Shown piece by piece: positions 52,394 to 64,000 of a DNA stretch of 64,000 nucleotides. Location: the NCBI GenBank assembly GCA_046348835.1, contig JAXMDM010000003.1:186001-250000 (forward strand), given 5' to 3'. Each line of letters begins with the position of its first letter. Positions within the stretch are counted from its first letter, which is position 1. The DNA is from Defluviicoccus sp046348835. GTDB taxonomy: Bacteria > Pseudomonadota > Alphaproteobacteria > Rhodospirillales > Defluviicoccaceae. The position numbers were made by a program, and so were the translations under genes. Under the pieces are notes generated by a model. That model searched no databases. It worked only from the letters and a program-made list of their open reading frames with translations, and had not been told where the DNA came from.

Positions 52394-53152
52394 ATGAAGG
52401 CGAGGGGGTTTCGACGGTGCGGACGGGGTTTTTCCGTGCCGCTGCTGGCGTCCGCAATGCTGTGGGCGTTGTCGGCGCCGGCGCCAGCGCAGACGCCCAA
52501 GCCGCAGACGCCGCCCGCCGGCGAATACGTGACCGAGAAGGGCTGGGGTACCTTGCAGGTGACCTCGGCGGCGGGCAAACCCACCACCTTCTCCCTGGCC
52601 TCGATCGGCGGCAACATGCACAGCTGCCAGTTGGAGGGCGACATCGTCGACGGCAAGGCGTCGCTGGAGGCAGACGAGGACCAGCGCTGCATCGTCGAGT
52701 TCGTTCCCGGCGCCGACGGCATCCAGGTCGGCGGCAACGATCCCTGCCGTTACTACTGCGGCGCCCGGGCCGGCTTCGAGGGGCTTTACCTGAAGGTGCC
52801 GGAGGGTTGCGGCGGCAGCGCCCAACAGGCCGCGCGCGACACCTTCAAGCGCCTTTACGACCGCAAGGCCTACGCCGACGCCCGCGCCGCCCTGGAGCCG
52901 GTGCTCAGCCGCTGCGGGCGCATCCTCGGCTGGCTGGACGAGGGCTGGATCCGCAATGATCTGGCGCTCGTTCAGCACAAGCTCGGCGACGATCGCGGCT
53001 GCCGGGCGACGCTGGCGCCGCTGGCGGCCGATGCGGCCAAGAGCGACGACGACATCGAGGGCGCGTATCCGCCCTCCGATGCCGAGGCCTATCTGCCCAT
53101 CGTTAAGGCCACCCGCTTCAACCTGCGCCTGTGCCAGGCAAAGGCGCCTTGA
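52394..53152 (+). CDS. Secreted hypothetical protein with C-terminal helical repeat
   Basis: 252 aa with signal peptide (MKARGFRRCGRGFSVPLLAS, cleavage near APAQT). The N-terminal half (~35-135) is beta-rich with paired cysteines (GGNMHSCQLEGDIVDGKASL; NDPCRYYCGARAGFEGLYLK). The C-terminal half looks TPR-like: FKRLYDRKAYADARAALEPV, DLALVQHKLGDDRGCRATLA. Eight or more cysteines suggest periplasmic disulfides. It is 31 bases after the alcohol dehydrogenase gene; no function is recognised. Confidence 0.75.
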   Translation: MKARGFRRCGRGFSVPLLASAMLWALSAPAPAQTPKPQTPPAGEYVTEKGWGTLQVTSAAGKPTTFSLASIGGNMHSCQLEGDIVDGKASLEADEDQRCIVEFVPGADGIQVGGNDPCRYYCGARAGFEGLYLKVPEGCGGSAQQAARDTFKRLYDRKAYADARAALEPVLSRCGRILGWLDEGWIRNDLALVQHKLGDDRGCRATLAPLAADAAKSDDDIEGAYPPSDAEAYLPIVKATRFNLRLCQAKAP

Positions 53153-53204
53153 CCTCGGCACGCACGCCCGGATCGCCCGGTCGTCGCGGCCGCCCGTCCG
53201 TCGT

Positions 53205-54446
53205 TCAGCGACAGAGGGAAGCGCCGCCGCCGCCCTGATAGGTGCGTACCTTGCTCACCAGATTGCCGCCGTCGGTCGACGGGTTGGTCTGGCCTTCCGC
53301 CCCGGCGCCGAACATGGCGCCGATGCTGTTGGCCAGCACCAGATCGGCGACATTGGCGAAGAAGTAGTCCACCCGGTTGTCCTTCCAGGCATAGTTGCTG
53401 TTGCCGAGGCCGGCGTGGCCGACCGGCACCTGCCACCACATCGCCGGCTTTCCCATGGTCTCGGTCAGCACCTTGACCCAGCGGAGCATTTGCTCGAAGT
53501 CCGGCAGCGTCCGGTCGGTGGCGTCCCACCAACGGTTCTGCCCGCGCGCCTGATACCAGGCAGCGTCCCGATCGTCGGCCTCGACAAAGACCAGGTCGGC
53601 GCTCCCCAGTCCCTTCATGAACCGGGCGGTGGCGCGGGCATCGCCATCGACGTCATAGCCGGGGTCGCGGTTGAGGGCGGCGTTCCAGGCGCTGGCATGG
53701 AAGGCGATCTTCGCCTTCGGGGCGTAGATCCGGGTCATCCGGATGAGGCATCGCCCTAGACCGGCCATGGTCGCGGCCATTCCGGCGCACTCCGCATTGG
53801 CGGCGCCGACCGCAGCGGGCAGCGCCCCCGGATCGCTCTTCAGCTGTCGACCGTAGCCCCAGAGGTCGGGTTCGACGTGGACGACGGCCTTCTCGCCGCC
53901 GATCTGCCGCAGCATGAAGCGGAAGTCGTTGTAGTAGCCGTTCATGAAACCGGCATCGGCCAGCTTGGCCACCTCCGCCCGCCCCTCGCCGGCGCCGCTC
54001 GCCTGCAGCAGCGTGTAATAGGTGAACACCGGGATCTGGTTCGCCTGCTTGGCCTTGGCGATGAGGTCGCGCACGTAGGCGCCGGGCGGCACCTGGTCCC
54101 ATTGCCAGCAGCCCCACCAGTTGCAAGCACCATTGGCGCAGCTCTTCCCCTTCACCCGGCAGCTCCCGGCGCAGGACTGGCACGGCTGGCCGCCGTCCGG
54201 ATGTTGTCCGGCGAGGTAGACATAGCGCAGCGAGAAGGGCGCGGCGCGGGCGATGTCGTCTTGCATCATCGCGCCGACCATGAAGGTGGTCTTTCCGGTC
54301 CAGCCGGAAAGGGACCCGGCGAGGCAGGACGCCGCCTGCGCCGCCGCCGATGGCAGGACGCAGGCCGCGGCAAGGAGGAAGAAGAGGGCGGCGGCCAGGT
54401 CCCTTCGTGGACGGGTAGGGCTTGGTCGGCTGACGGGGCGTGTCAT
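53205..54446 (-). CDS. Secreted cysteine-rich protein, possible glycoside-hydrolase-like barrel
   Basis: 413 aa with Sec signal peptide (RRDLAAALFFLLAAACVLPS, cleavage near AQA-A). A cysteine cluster QPCQSCAGSCRVKGKSCANG lies near residues 85-105. The remainder has barrel-like strands: IPVFTYYTLLQAS, AVVHVEPDLWGYGRQLKSDP (Glu at a strand end), AKIAFHASAWN, DLVFVEADDRDAAWYQ and PAMWWQVPVGHAG, which resemble retaining glycosidase active-site strands. This assignment is tentative. The start at 54446 follows AAAGGGAG. Confidence 0.65.
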   Translation of the reverse strand: MTRPVSRPSPTRPRRDLAAALFFLLAAACVLPSAAAQAASCLAGSLSGWTGKTTFMVGAMMQDDIARAAPFSLRYVYLAGQHPDGGQPCQSCAGSCRVKGKSCANGACNWWGCWQWDQVPPGAYVRDLIAKAKQANQIPVFTYYTLLQASGAGEGRAEVAKLADAGFMNGYYNDFRFMLRQIGGEKAVVHVEPDLWGYGRQLKSDPGALPAAVGAANAECAGMAATMAGLGRCLIRMTRIYAPKAKIAFHASAWNAALNRDPGYDVDGDARATARFMKGLGSADLVFVEADDRDAAWYQARGQNRWWDATDRTLPDFEQMLRWVKVLTETMGKPAMWWQVPVGHAGLGNSNYAWKDNRVDYFFANVADLVLANSIGAMFGAGAEGQTNPSTDGGNLVSKVRTYQGGGGASLCR

Positions 54447-54534
54447 GGACGGCTCCCTTTGACCAGTTGGGATCGGGCGCCGCCGGACGGGTACGAGGCG
54501 GCAAGGCCCCGCCGATGGGCTGCAGGGCACGCCA

Positions 54535-54562
54535 CGTATATAGCCCATTTGGGCTATATACG
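54535..54562. promoter_or_regulatory. 28-bp near-perfect palindrome upstream of the secreted protein gene
   Basis: Two 13-base arms, CGTATATAGCCCA and TGGGCTATATACG, are separated by TT. It lies 89 bases upstream of the start at 54446 on its promoter side. It could be an operator or a strong RNA hairpin; no T-run follows on the plus strand. Confidence 0.5.
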
Positions 54563-55044
54563 CCCAGCTAAAGGGATGTCCGGCTACGCCTGTGGAATAC
54601 TGACGCCGCCTGAGCGTGCCGGAGCGACAGCATTATCGGTGGATCAGATCCTGTTCTTCTTGTTATTCACCGAGTATGTTCGGTTAACACCAAGCATACT
54701 AGGCAGCCGGCAGTGGCCATTGGATGTGAAAATTATGGCAGTTATATGACGAAGCGCCGGAGTTTATCTGTAATTCATTGATTATGCGTCCCTGATTGGG
54801 TCGTAAGTGCGCGCTTGGTGCCTATATCTTCTCTTAAGTAGATAATCTCTGCGGATTGTCGGGCGAAGCAGACGGCAGAATTGCTGCAGGCACCGCGATA
54901 AGCCGACGCTTGCGCAGCGGTCGCTGATGTGTCCCAATTGGGTCCATATCCGGCAGCCGCTCGGTGCGCCCTTCGCTCAACGTCGCCGCCGTCGGCACCC
55001 GGCGGAGGCGGTCCGGCCGCCGGTCAATCGGGGACCGTCCTCCC
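54563..55044. other. Intergenic, partly AT-rich, no gene seen
   Basis: About 480 bases. The first half is notably AT-rich for this genome. No supported coding sequence or RNA was found; open frames here are GC-driven or antisense to the comEC leader. Confidence 0.5.
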
Positions 55045-57186
55045 ATGTCTGCTGCTTTGGCCCGGTCTTTCCTGGCGGCTCCCGCCCGCATCGTCTCGCT
55101 GGCGCTCGCCGAGCGCGACCGCTGGTTCCTGTGGACGCCGGTGCTGTTGGGGTTCGGGATCGCCGTCTACTTCGGCCTGCGGGCGGAGCCGCCGGCGGCC
55201 CTGGGGGCGTCCGGCACGGGGGTCGCCGCGGCCGTCGGGTTCCTCTGCGCCCGCCGCCGTGGCGATGATTGGGCGGGCCGGATCCTCATCCTCGCCCTTG
55301 CGGCGCTGGCGGTTGCCTCCGGCTTCGCCGCCGCGCAGTTGCGCACCTATGTCCTCGCCGCACCCGCCCTCGACCGTCGCGTCGGGCCGCTGACGGTGAC
55401 GGGACACGTGGTTGAAGTGGAAAAGCTGCCGACCGGGACCCGGCTGACCCTCGATGCGCTGCACATCCGGGCGCTGGCGGCGGCGGAGACGCCGCCGCGG
55501 ATCCGGATCAGGCTGCGCGGAGACAACGACTGGCGGCCGGGCGACCGGGTCACGCTGAAGGCGGTGCTCAGTCCGTTGCCGCCGCCCGCGGCCCCGGGCG
55601 CCTTCGATTTCCAGCGCCACGGCTACTTCCTTGGCCTCGGCGCCACCGGCTACGCGGTCGGCGTGCCGGAACTGCTGTCGGCAGGGGACGCGCCGGCGGG
55701 GATGGGCATCGCCGATGCCATCGGTCGGTTGCGGGCGACGATCGCGGCGCGGGTGCGGGCGGTGGTACCCGGCCCGCCGGGCGAGATGATCGTCGCCCTC
55801 CTGGTGGGCGAGCAGACGGGGCTGCCGGCACCGGTGATGCAGGCCCTGCGCGATGCCGGTCTCGCCCACCTTCTTTCCATCTCCGGCCTGCACATCGGCA
55901 TGGTCGGCGGCTTCCTCTTCTTTTGGGTACGGGCGTTGCTGGCGCTGATCCCCTGGCTTTGCCTGCGGGTGCCCACCAAAAAGTGGGCGGCCTCGGTCGC
56001 CATCGCCGGCAGCGGCTTCTACATGCTCTTGGCCGACGCGTCGGTACCCACCCAGCGGGCGTTCTTCATGCTGGCGATCGTCATGATCGCCGTTCTTTTC
56101 GACCGCCGCGCCATCTCCATGCGGCTGGTGGCGTGGGCGGCGCTGGTCATCCTGGTAACCCAGCCGGAAGCCCTGCTCGGCGCCAGCTTCCAGATGTCCT
56201 TCGCCGCCATGGTCGGGCTGATCGCCGGCTACGAGGCGCTGCAGCGGCGCCGGTACGGCCGGCGGGAAGCGCCGGCGCCGCTGCGCCGAGGCGCGGTTTA
56301 CGTGGGCTCTATCCTCGCCTCGACCGTGATCGCCACCGCCGCCACCTCGCCCTTCGCCATCTACCATTTCAACCGGCTGGCGCTGTTCGGCGCGCTCACC
56401 AATATCCTCGCCATTCCGCTGACCGGCGTCCTCGTCATGCCGGCCGGGGTCCTTGCCGTGGCCCTGATGCCGTTCGGCCTGGAGTGGGTGGGCCTGCAGC
56501 CGATGGCCTGGGGCACCGCCGCGATCATCGCCCTTGCCGAATGGGCGGCGTCAATGCCGGCGGCGGCGGTGCTAATGCCGGTCCTTCCGGTGTGGGGGTT
56601 GGCACTGATCACCTTGGGCGGGCTGTGGCTCTGTCTGTGGCGCACCGGCTGGCGCCTGGCCGGGGTGGCGGCGATTGCCCTCGGCTTCCTCTCGATGGCG
56701 TCGGTGTCGCCGCCGGATGTCCTGGTGGCGGGCGACGGCAAGCTGATCGGTGTTCGCCTCGCCGACGGCCGGCTCGCCCTGTCCAGTGCCGCCGCCGGCG
56801 GCTTCGCCCGCAAGACCTGGGCTCAGCGCACGGCGGCCGGCGAGGCCCCGGTCCTCTGGCCGAAGGAGGGCGAACTCGATGGCGGGCGCCTGCGCTGTGA
56901 TCCCTTGGGCTGCGTCTACCGCGAGGCCGGCCACATCGTCGCCTTTCCCAACCGCTCCGCCGCCATTCTCGACGACTGCCGCCTCGCCGACGTCGTGGTC
57001 GTCGCCGGTGCGCCGCCGCGGCGATGCCCCTCCGCCACCCTCGTCCTCGATCAGGACCGGCTGCGGCGGGACGGCAGCTACGGCCTGTGGCTCGGCCCCG
57101 GCTCGGTCCGCACCGGTAGCGTCAATGCCGAGCGCGGTCGCCGTCCCTGGGTTCACGATCCCGACGCGGACGAAGAAGAGGAATAA
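55045..57186 (+). CDS. comEC: ComEC/Rec2 family DNA-uptake channel
   Basis: 713-aa inner-membrane protein for DNA import. The N-terminal DUF4131 part (~15-200) has two helices and an OB-like fold (VTGHVVEVEKLPTGTRLTLD). The Competence domain (~225-480) has LLVGEQTGLPAPVMQALRDA, GLAHLLSISGLHIGMVGGFL (family hallmark), SVPTQRAFFMLAIVMIAVLF and GALTNILAIPLTGVLVMPAG. The C-terminal domain (~560-713) is degenerate relative to the metallo-beta-lactamase domain of Bacillus ComEC, as usual in Alphaproteobacteria. It ends in an acidic DADEEEE tail. The start at 55045 was chosen because the longer frame is arginine-rich. Confidence 0.92.
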   Translation: MSAALARSFLAAPARIVSLALAERDRWFLWTPVLLGFGIAVYFGLRAEPPAALGASGTGVAAAVGFLCARRRGDDWAGRILILALAALAVASGFAAAQLRTYVLAAPALDRRVGPLTVTGHVVEVEKLPTGTRLTLDALHIRALAAAETPPRIRIRLRGDNDWRPGDRVTLKAVLSPLPPPAAPGAFDFQRHGYFLGLGATGYAVGVPELLSAGDAPAGMGIADAIGRLRATIAARVRAVVPGPPGEMIVALLVGEQTGLPAPVMQALRDAGLAHLLSISGLHIGMVGGFLFFWVRALLALIPWLCLRVPTKKWAASVAIAGSGFYMLLADASVPTQRAFFMLAIVMIAVLFDRRAISMRLVAWAALVILVTQPEALLGASFQMSFAAMVGLIAGYEALQRRRYGRREAPAPLRRGAVYVGSILASTVIATAATSPFAIYHFNRLALFGALTNILAIPLTGVLVMPAGVLAVALMPFGLEWVGLQPMAWGTAAIIALAEWAASMPAAAVLMPVLPVWGLALITLGGLWLCLWRTGWRLAGVAAIALGFLSMASVSPPDVLVAGDGKLIGVRLADGRLALSSAAAGGFARKTWAQRTAAGEAPVLWPKEGELDGGRLRCDPLGCVYREAGHIVAFPNRSAAILDDCRLADVVVVAGAPPRRCPSATLVLDQDRLRRDGSYGLWLGPGSVRTGSVNAERGRRPWVHDPDADEEEE

Positions 57187-57349
57187 TAACTTTGCTTGAG
57201 CGACGAATAGGCGGCGGACGTTCACTATACTAGGAAAAAACCCGGCAGAAGTCCACATTTGTGGGATTCATCGATATTGTTGGAATGCGACAAATACGCA
57301 ATATTGAAGTCGTCGTTTCTGGAAGCGACATACTCACGAGGAGGTATTG

Positions 57350-58213
57350 ATGCTCATGCAACTGCGGTCGACACTAATGGCGATCGCTTCCATCCTTCTA
57401 TTGACATCTCCCACCTGGGCACAGCAGGCGGTGGATGCGGCCCCAGCGGCGGAAAGCCAGGCGGGGCGCGCCGTGGAAGGGGTCTTCGATGCGGAGGGGC
57501 GGACGCCGCCGCTGGTCCCGGCGGCCCCGGACGAGGGGCTGGCGGCCCCGGCGGCGGCGGTCTCCGGTCTCGTCTATCTGTGCGACAACACCGGCCGGCT
57601 CGGCACTTTCGATCTCAAGACCAAGAAGGTGACGATCATCGGCAGCATGGGAACGGTGCTCACCGACATCGGCTTCCATCCCAACGGGACCCTCTACGGC
57701 GTCACCTTCAGCCAGTTCTACAAGGTGAACCCGACCACCGCCAAGCTCACCAAGGTCGGCGGCGGCCTCGGCTCGGTCGGTGGCATCAATGCCCTGACCT
57801 TCAACAAGGCGGGCCAGGTATCGAGCCAGCCGCAAGGTTTCGCCGCCTCGGTCAACCGCTCGGGGATATATCTGATCAATCCGGCCAACGGTACGATCAA
57901 ACTCGGCTATAGCGTCACTCCCAGCCAGTTCTCGGCCGGCGATTTCGCCTTCAGCGGGACCCACCTTTACCTGTCGACGTCCAACAGGCTTCTGGTGGAT
58001 TTCAATTTCGCCAACAGCACCTTCACCTCGCACCCGGTGTCGATCGTTAACCTCTACGGGCTGGTGGTTCCGGCACAGGGCCAATTGATCGGCTTCGCCG
58101 GGACCAAGGCGTACCAGATCAACCCCAACACCGGCGCCAGTTCACAGTTCGCCGATTTCACCAACAAGGGCCTGTCGCAGATTTTCGGGGCGGCATTGAA
58201 GAAATTCTTCTAG
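57350..58213 (+). CDS. Secreted beta-propeller-like protein, function unknown
   Basis: 287 aa with signal peptide (MLMQLRSTLMAIASILLLTS, cleavage near WAQ). After an alanine/proline-rich linker, repeated strands VSGLVYLCDNTGRLGTFDLK, TDIGFHPNGTLYGVTFSQFY, GGINALTFNKAGQVSSQPQG and LSTSNRLLVDFNFANSTF suggest a six- to seven-bladed propeller of PQQ/WD type. AGGAGG lies five bases before ATG 57350. It sits between comEC and gyrA with no obvious link to either. Confidence 0.75.
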   Translation: MLMQLRSTLMAIASILLLTSPTWAQQAVDAAPAAESQAGRAVEGVFDAEGRTPPLVPAAPDEGLAAPAAAVSGLVYLCDNTGRLGTFDLKTKKVTIIGSMGTVLTDIGFHPNGTLYGVTFSQFYKVNPTTAKLTKVGGGLGSVGGINALTFNKAGQVSSQPQGFAASVNRSGIYLINPANGTIKLGYSVTPSQFSAGDFAFSGTHLYLSTSNRLLVDFNFANSTFTSHPVSIVNLYGLVVPAQGQLIGFAGTKAYQINPNTGASSQFADFTNKGLSQIFGAALKKFF

Positions 58214-58392
58214 CCGACGGCCGCTCGCCGCAGACGAGGCGGCGGCGGTGCAATGGGTCGTCCGTGCCACCGTCGCCGTATCGTCTCGCCGCCGTCGCTC
58301 CTTCCCTGCGCCGCGCAATTGTCGCAGGGAACAGAGCGTGTTAGGCTCCCGTCCCAGGCGTCTGCCGCGAGTTTTCTGCAGGAGCGAGGTAT

Positions 58393-61218
<2,826 letters not shown>

Positions 61219-61307
61219 GTCGCCGGGACGCACAGCGACCGGGGCCTGACAGCAACGGGACTTGACAACAAGAATGAGCCGCCGAGAGCGGCGGAGGAGA
61301 ACAACCA

Positions 61308-61832
61308 ATGGGCAGGTCGCGCGTGGGCGTCTATCCCGGAACCTTCGATCCGGTGACCAACGGCCATATGGACATCATCGGCCGGGCGACGCGGGTGGTG
61401 GATCGCCTGGTCATCGGCGTCGCCGCCAACCCGGGCAAGGAGCCGCTGTTCGGCCTCGCCGAGCGCTGCGCCATGCTGCAGGAACTGATGGCGCCGCTGC
61501 GCAATGGCGACGGCAGCCGCATCGAGATCAGGTCGTTCGAAAACCTCCTGATGCACTTCGTCGTCGAACTCGGCGCCGGGGTTATCATCCGCGGCCTGCG
61601 CGCCGTCTCCGACTTCGAGTACGAGTTCCAGATGGCGGGCATGAACACCCGCCTCAACCCGGACGTCGAGACGGTCTTCCTGATGGCTTCGGAGCGCCAC
61701 CAGTTCATCGCCTCGCGCATCGTCAAGGAGGTGGCGCTTCTGGGCGGCAACATCACCTCGTTCGTTCCCGCCGGCATCGAGCGGTACGTGGCACAAAAAC
61801 TTGACCGCCTGGACGAGCGGGCGGTTTCCTGA
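61308..61832 (+). CDS. coaD: Phosphopantetheine adenylyltransferase
   Basis: 174-aa cytidylyltransferase-fold enzyme of coenzyme A synthesis. Motifs: VGVYPGTFDPVTNGHMDIIG (TxGH), VIGVAANPGKEPLFGLAERC, VIIRGLRAVSDFEYEFQMAG and ASRIVKEVALLGGNITSFVP. Length is normal. GGAGGAGAACAACC precedes the ATG. It lies 89 bases after gyrA, a frequent alphaproteobacterial neighbour. Confidence 0.97.
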   Translation: MGRSRVGVYPGTFDPVTNGHMDIIGRATRVVDRLVIGVAANPGKEPLFGLAERCAMLQELMAPLRNGDGSRIEIRSFENLLMHFVVELGAGVIIRGLRAVSDFEYEFQMAGMNTRLNPDVETVFLMASERHQFIASRIVKEVALLGGNITSFVPAGIERYVAQKLDRLDERAVS

Positions 61833-61915
61833 ACCGCCGGTTTCGCTTTAGTCTATCGACGGTCAAGCACGCATCGCGGGGACCGCCGCCGACAGCGGTT
61901 CCCCACGTGGCGTAC

Positions 61916-61991
61916 GGGCGCGTAGCTCAGTCGGCAGAGCATCTGACTTTTAATCAGAGGGTCCCGGGTTCGAGTCCCGGCGCGCCCACCA
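61916..61991 (+). tRNA. tRNA-Lys (UUU)
   Basis: A 76-nt cloverleaf with encoded CCA. Acceptor GGGCGCG pairs with CGCGCCC, the anticodon loop CTTTTAA carries TTT, and the T-arm is CCGGGTTCGAGTCCCGG. No duplicated 3' end was noticed in the window, so there is no sign of an integrated element here. Confidence 0.97.
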
Positions 61992-62691
61992 ACGAAATCA
62001 AGGGGTTAACGGATAACGGCACCGGCCGCCTGGCGGTCGGGTAAGCGGGGGGTAAGCAGTAGAAGGAAAGTCTCCTCGCACCGCGCAGGTGACTTCCGCC
62101 TGATCAACGGCCGCCTGCCGCTGGATCGCATGCGTCTCGCCATGCTCCACCAGCCATAGAAGCTTCCGCATGGCCGCCGGCGATCCTTCGAGGCCAGGTT
62201 CCGCACCTCGGCATGGCCTTTCGCCGGATCAAATTTCGGTTCATGGGCATCAGCGATCAATCCCGGTCCAATTGTCCAAGCTCGAAAAGCGGAAGGCTTC
62301 AGGCTTCCGGGGCCGGGTCGGCTCAGGGTGTACTTTGCCGCCGATTAGTTATGTGGTCATCCACATAGCGATTGTCCGACTCGCCACACACTTCGTGTTT
62401 CAATTGATTTGCGAGCCGGGCGGCGACGCAGGGGAGCCATTGGCCATGTCGTCATTGCTTCAACACGACGGCTGCGTTTCGTCGCAACAGCACACCGCGG
62501 CCGGTGCGTCCGCCCGCTCGCTGACCGGTCCTTGACAAAACATAAAGTGAATCAATGCTTTGGAATTAGGCTCGGCGGCACTCTGTGCTCTGGCATCCGT
62601 TATGCATTTCAATTCATGACGCATCAATGCGAAGCCGATACAGCCTGTTGACCCGAAACCCAGGAAGACAGAGCGGGGAGACGAACGCGGC
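61992..62691. other. Intergenic after tRNA-Lys, possible promoter only
   Basis: 700 bases with no supported coding sequence. Near 62532 TTGACA is followed after a 17-base spacer by ATGCTT, a weak sigma-70-like pair that could serve the DUF2478 gene. The region 62320-62420 is AT-richer. No integrase remnant was recognised. Confidence 0.4.
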
Positions 62692-63233
62692 ATGGAATTG
62701 GTCAGGGCCCCTTGGATGCGACCCGGCGTCGTCGTGCACGATTTGTCGACGTGCGTTGACGAACTTCTCGCCGACTTCGCGCTCGCCATCGGCAGTCGCG
62801 GATTTCGAGTCGCGGGTTCGTGCATTTGGATACGCGGCGCCGCGGCCGACTTGGCGAGGGGTGCGCCCCCGACCGTATCGAGTTATTCGATCTCGGCAAC
62901 GGCCGGACGCTTTCGATCGATGCCGATTCAGCGGGCGGTGCATCGGCAGCGGTAGCCGCCAATTCGCTGCGCACGGCCATCCGCGACAATGCCGATCTCG
63001 TTGTCATCAGTCGGTTCGGCGCGTTTGAAAAAGCGGCGCTGCGAGTCCAGGCGACCCTGGAGGAGGGGATTGCCCACGGCATGCCGGTGCTGACCTCCAT
63101 TGCCGGCTGCTGTCTCGACAAGTGGTATCGCTTCGCCGGGCATGACGGCGCCATGCTGGCACCAGACACCGCCGCGCTGTGGCAGTGGTGGGGCAGCGAA
63201 CGGCTCTATCGGGATCACCCTCGGGGTTGCTGA
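62692..63233 (+). pseudogene. DUF2478 family protein with a single-base frameshift
   Basis: The frame from ATG 62692 (after GGGAGACG) reads VHDLSTCVDELLADFALAIG and SRGFRVAG, then shifts near 62815. Adding one T (GGTTC to GGTTTC) joins it to HLDTRRRGRLGEGCAPDRIE, LFDLGNGRTLSIDADSAGGA, RTAIRDNADLVVISRFGAFE, EEGIAHGMPVLTSIAGCCLD and WQWWGSERLYRDHPRGC. DUF2478 proteins have a nucleotide-binding-like fold and occur next to molybdate or other metal genes. A sequencing deletion is as likely as a real mutation. Confidence 0.75.
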
Positions 63234-63249
63234 AACGCCGGTCCGGCGC

Positions 63250-64000
63250 ATGATCTGCGGGCCGCGTTGGTTGATGGTCGAGAGTGACACGGGCGTAGGG
63301 CTCGCCCCATTGCCGAAAGGACCGGCGCCCCTGCTCTCCCGGCTGCAGAGCCTCCAGCAGAGGACGCTGCGGTCGCTCGCCGAATTCACCCAGTCCTGGG
63401 ACGGCCTCGAGATGGCCGTGGGGATCGCGGCAATCAACGCACACTACAACCGCTACGATTTGGACGCGGCCGTCGGCAACGGGGCGCAGGGGCTCCGCAG
63501 CGTCCACGGTCGGGTGATGGTGATCGGCGGCTTCCCCGGCCTCACCCAGATTCTCCCAAACGCTCAGGTGATCGAGGCACGGCCCCGGCCGGGAGAGTTG
63601 CCGACGATCGCCATGGATACGGTCTTGCCGGGCTGTGCGGCAACGGTTGTCAGCGCCTCCAGCATCGTCAACCGGACTCTGCCCCGCATCTTGCGCCTGA
63701 CCCATGGTTCGCGGGTGGCGTTGATCGGCCCCGCCACGCCAATGACTCCTCGCCTGCACGCCTACGGGGTCGAAATCCTCGGCGGCCTCCGTGTGCGGGA
63801 TCCTGACGGATTGGCCGAAGTGGTCTCGGTGGGCGGTCTGCCCCGCGATTTCAGCCAGTTCGGCGACTACGTCCATATCCGCCCGGCGGCGGCGGCGGCG
63901 GCGGCAACGCGGCCGGTCTCGTTCCGCGGTTGCCTGCCAAGGGGAAATCGCCAGGCTTTCGTGGATCGCACAACTGCGGCCCTGTCGCTGCTCTCCGTCA
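63250..64000 (+). CDS. DUF364 putative heavy-metal chelation protein (3' end outside window)
   Basis: The open frame runs to the window edge. From ATG 63250 it reads MICGPRWLMVESDTGVGLAP, LAEFTQSWDGLEMAVGIAAI, VHGRVMVIGGFPGLTQILPN, IAMDTVLPGCAATVVSASSI, LRLTHGSRVALIGPATPMTP and VVSVGGLPRDFSQFGDYVHI, the features of the DUF364/DUF4213 fold, whose members bind metals or pterin-like ligands. In-frame codons just upstream (ITLGVAETPVRR) also look like family sequence, so the true start may overlap the DUF2478 gene. The two probably form an operon. Confidence 0.75.
   Translation, partial: MICGPRWLMVESDTGVGLAPLPKGPAPLLSRLQSLQQRTLRSLAEFTQSWDGLEMAVGIAAINAHYNRYDLDAAVGNGAQGLRSVHGRVMVIGGFPGLTQILPNAQVIEARPRPGELPTIAMDTVLPGCAATVVSASSIVNRTLPRILRLTHGSRVALIGPATPMTPRLHAYGVEILGGLRVRDPDGLAEVVSVGGLPRDFSQFGDYVHIRPAAAAAAATRPVSFRGCLPRGNRQAFVDRTTAALSLLSV

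Noticed and set aside
61916..62700. tRNA-Lys as attachment site of an integrated element
   Set aside because: No integrase and no second copy of the tRNA 3' end were seen in the window.

Overview
The window comes from a GC-rich alphaproteobacterium, most likely of the Rhodospirillales type. The evidence is the rRNA operon order (16S, tRNA-Ile, tRNA-Ala, 23S, 5S, tRNA-fMet), the alphaproteobacterial 16S sequence, an insertion in the GyrA C-terminal domain of a kind common in this class, and core genes such as coaD, ubiX and a cyoABCD oxidase. The genus cannot be named from this sequence alone.

Layout. (1) 1-5.7 kb is an rRNA operon entered inside the 16S gene. It is unusual: the 23S gene carries two intervening sequences, in helix 25 and helix 45. 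The second encodes an S23 four-helix-bundle protein. Both are long inverted-repeat hairpins with the same terminal sequence, and arms built from the same 7-bp-period unit (GATCAGG / CCTGATC) recur in every spacer of the operon. (2) 5.7-7 kb holds transposase remnants. (3) 7.0-15.1 kb is a complete aldarate catabolic cluster, gudP-gudD-talarate/galactarate dehydratase-garR-glycerate kinase-garL, with a divergent GntR regulator and a perfect 16-bp palindrome between them. It would convert glucarate, galactarate and talarate to pyruvate and 2-phosphoglycerate. (4) 15.1-28.8 kb is an accessory scrapyard. It contains a decayed acyl-CoA synthetase, an SpvB/Tc-toxin fragment, an intact MACPF pore-forming-toxin-like protein with a three-repeat C-terminus, a relaxase-TrbB composite, a YafQ toxin remnant, a GH15 glucoamylase remnant, a broken HExxH metallopeptidase-lectin gene, an IS6-type element and an IS5-type element interrupted by an IS481-type element.

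(5) From 28.8 kb on the sequence is mostly intact chromosome: a nitrite assimilation operon (nirC, nirA, flavoprotein reductase); a di-iron protein gene bracketed by inverted REP-like repeats; an AAA ATPase fused to DUF2914; the cytochrome bo oxidase operon; ubiX; a universal stress protein; a branched-chain amino-acid-type ABC transporter (livGFKHM order); several secreted or lipoprotein genes; a GAF-adenylate cyclase; a zinc alcohol dehydrogenase; comEC; gyrA; coaD; and tRNA-Lys. The window ends inside a DUF2478-DUF364 pair that is often associated with metal (molybdenum) homeostasis.

Most broken frames lie in the accessory region, and several sit in or next to homopolymers (G7, C5, G5, or a one-base T loss). 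Real decay and sequencing indels therefore cannot be separated from the sequence alone. The strongest candidates for something new are the rDNA hairpin/IVS family with its S23 protein, and the MACPF toxin with its tandem C-terminal domain.
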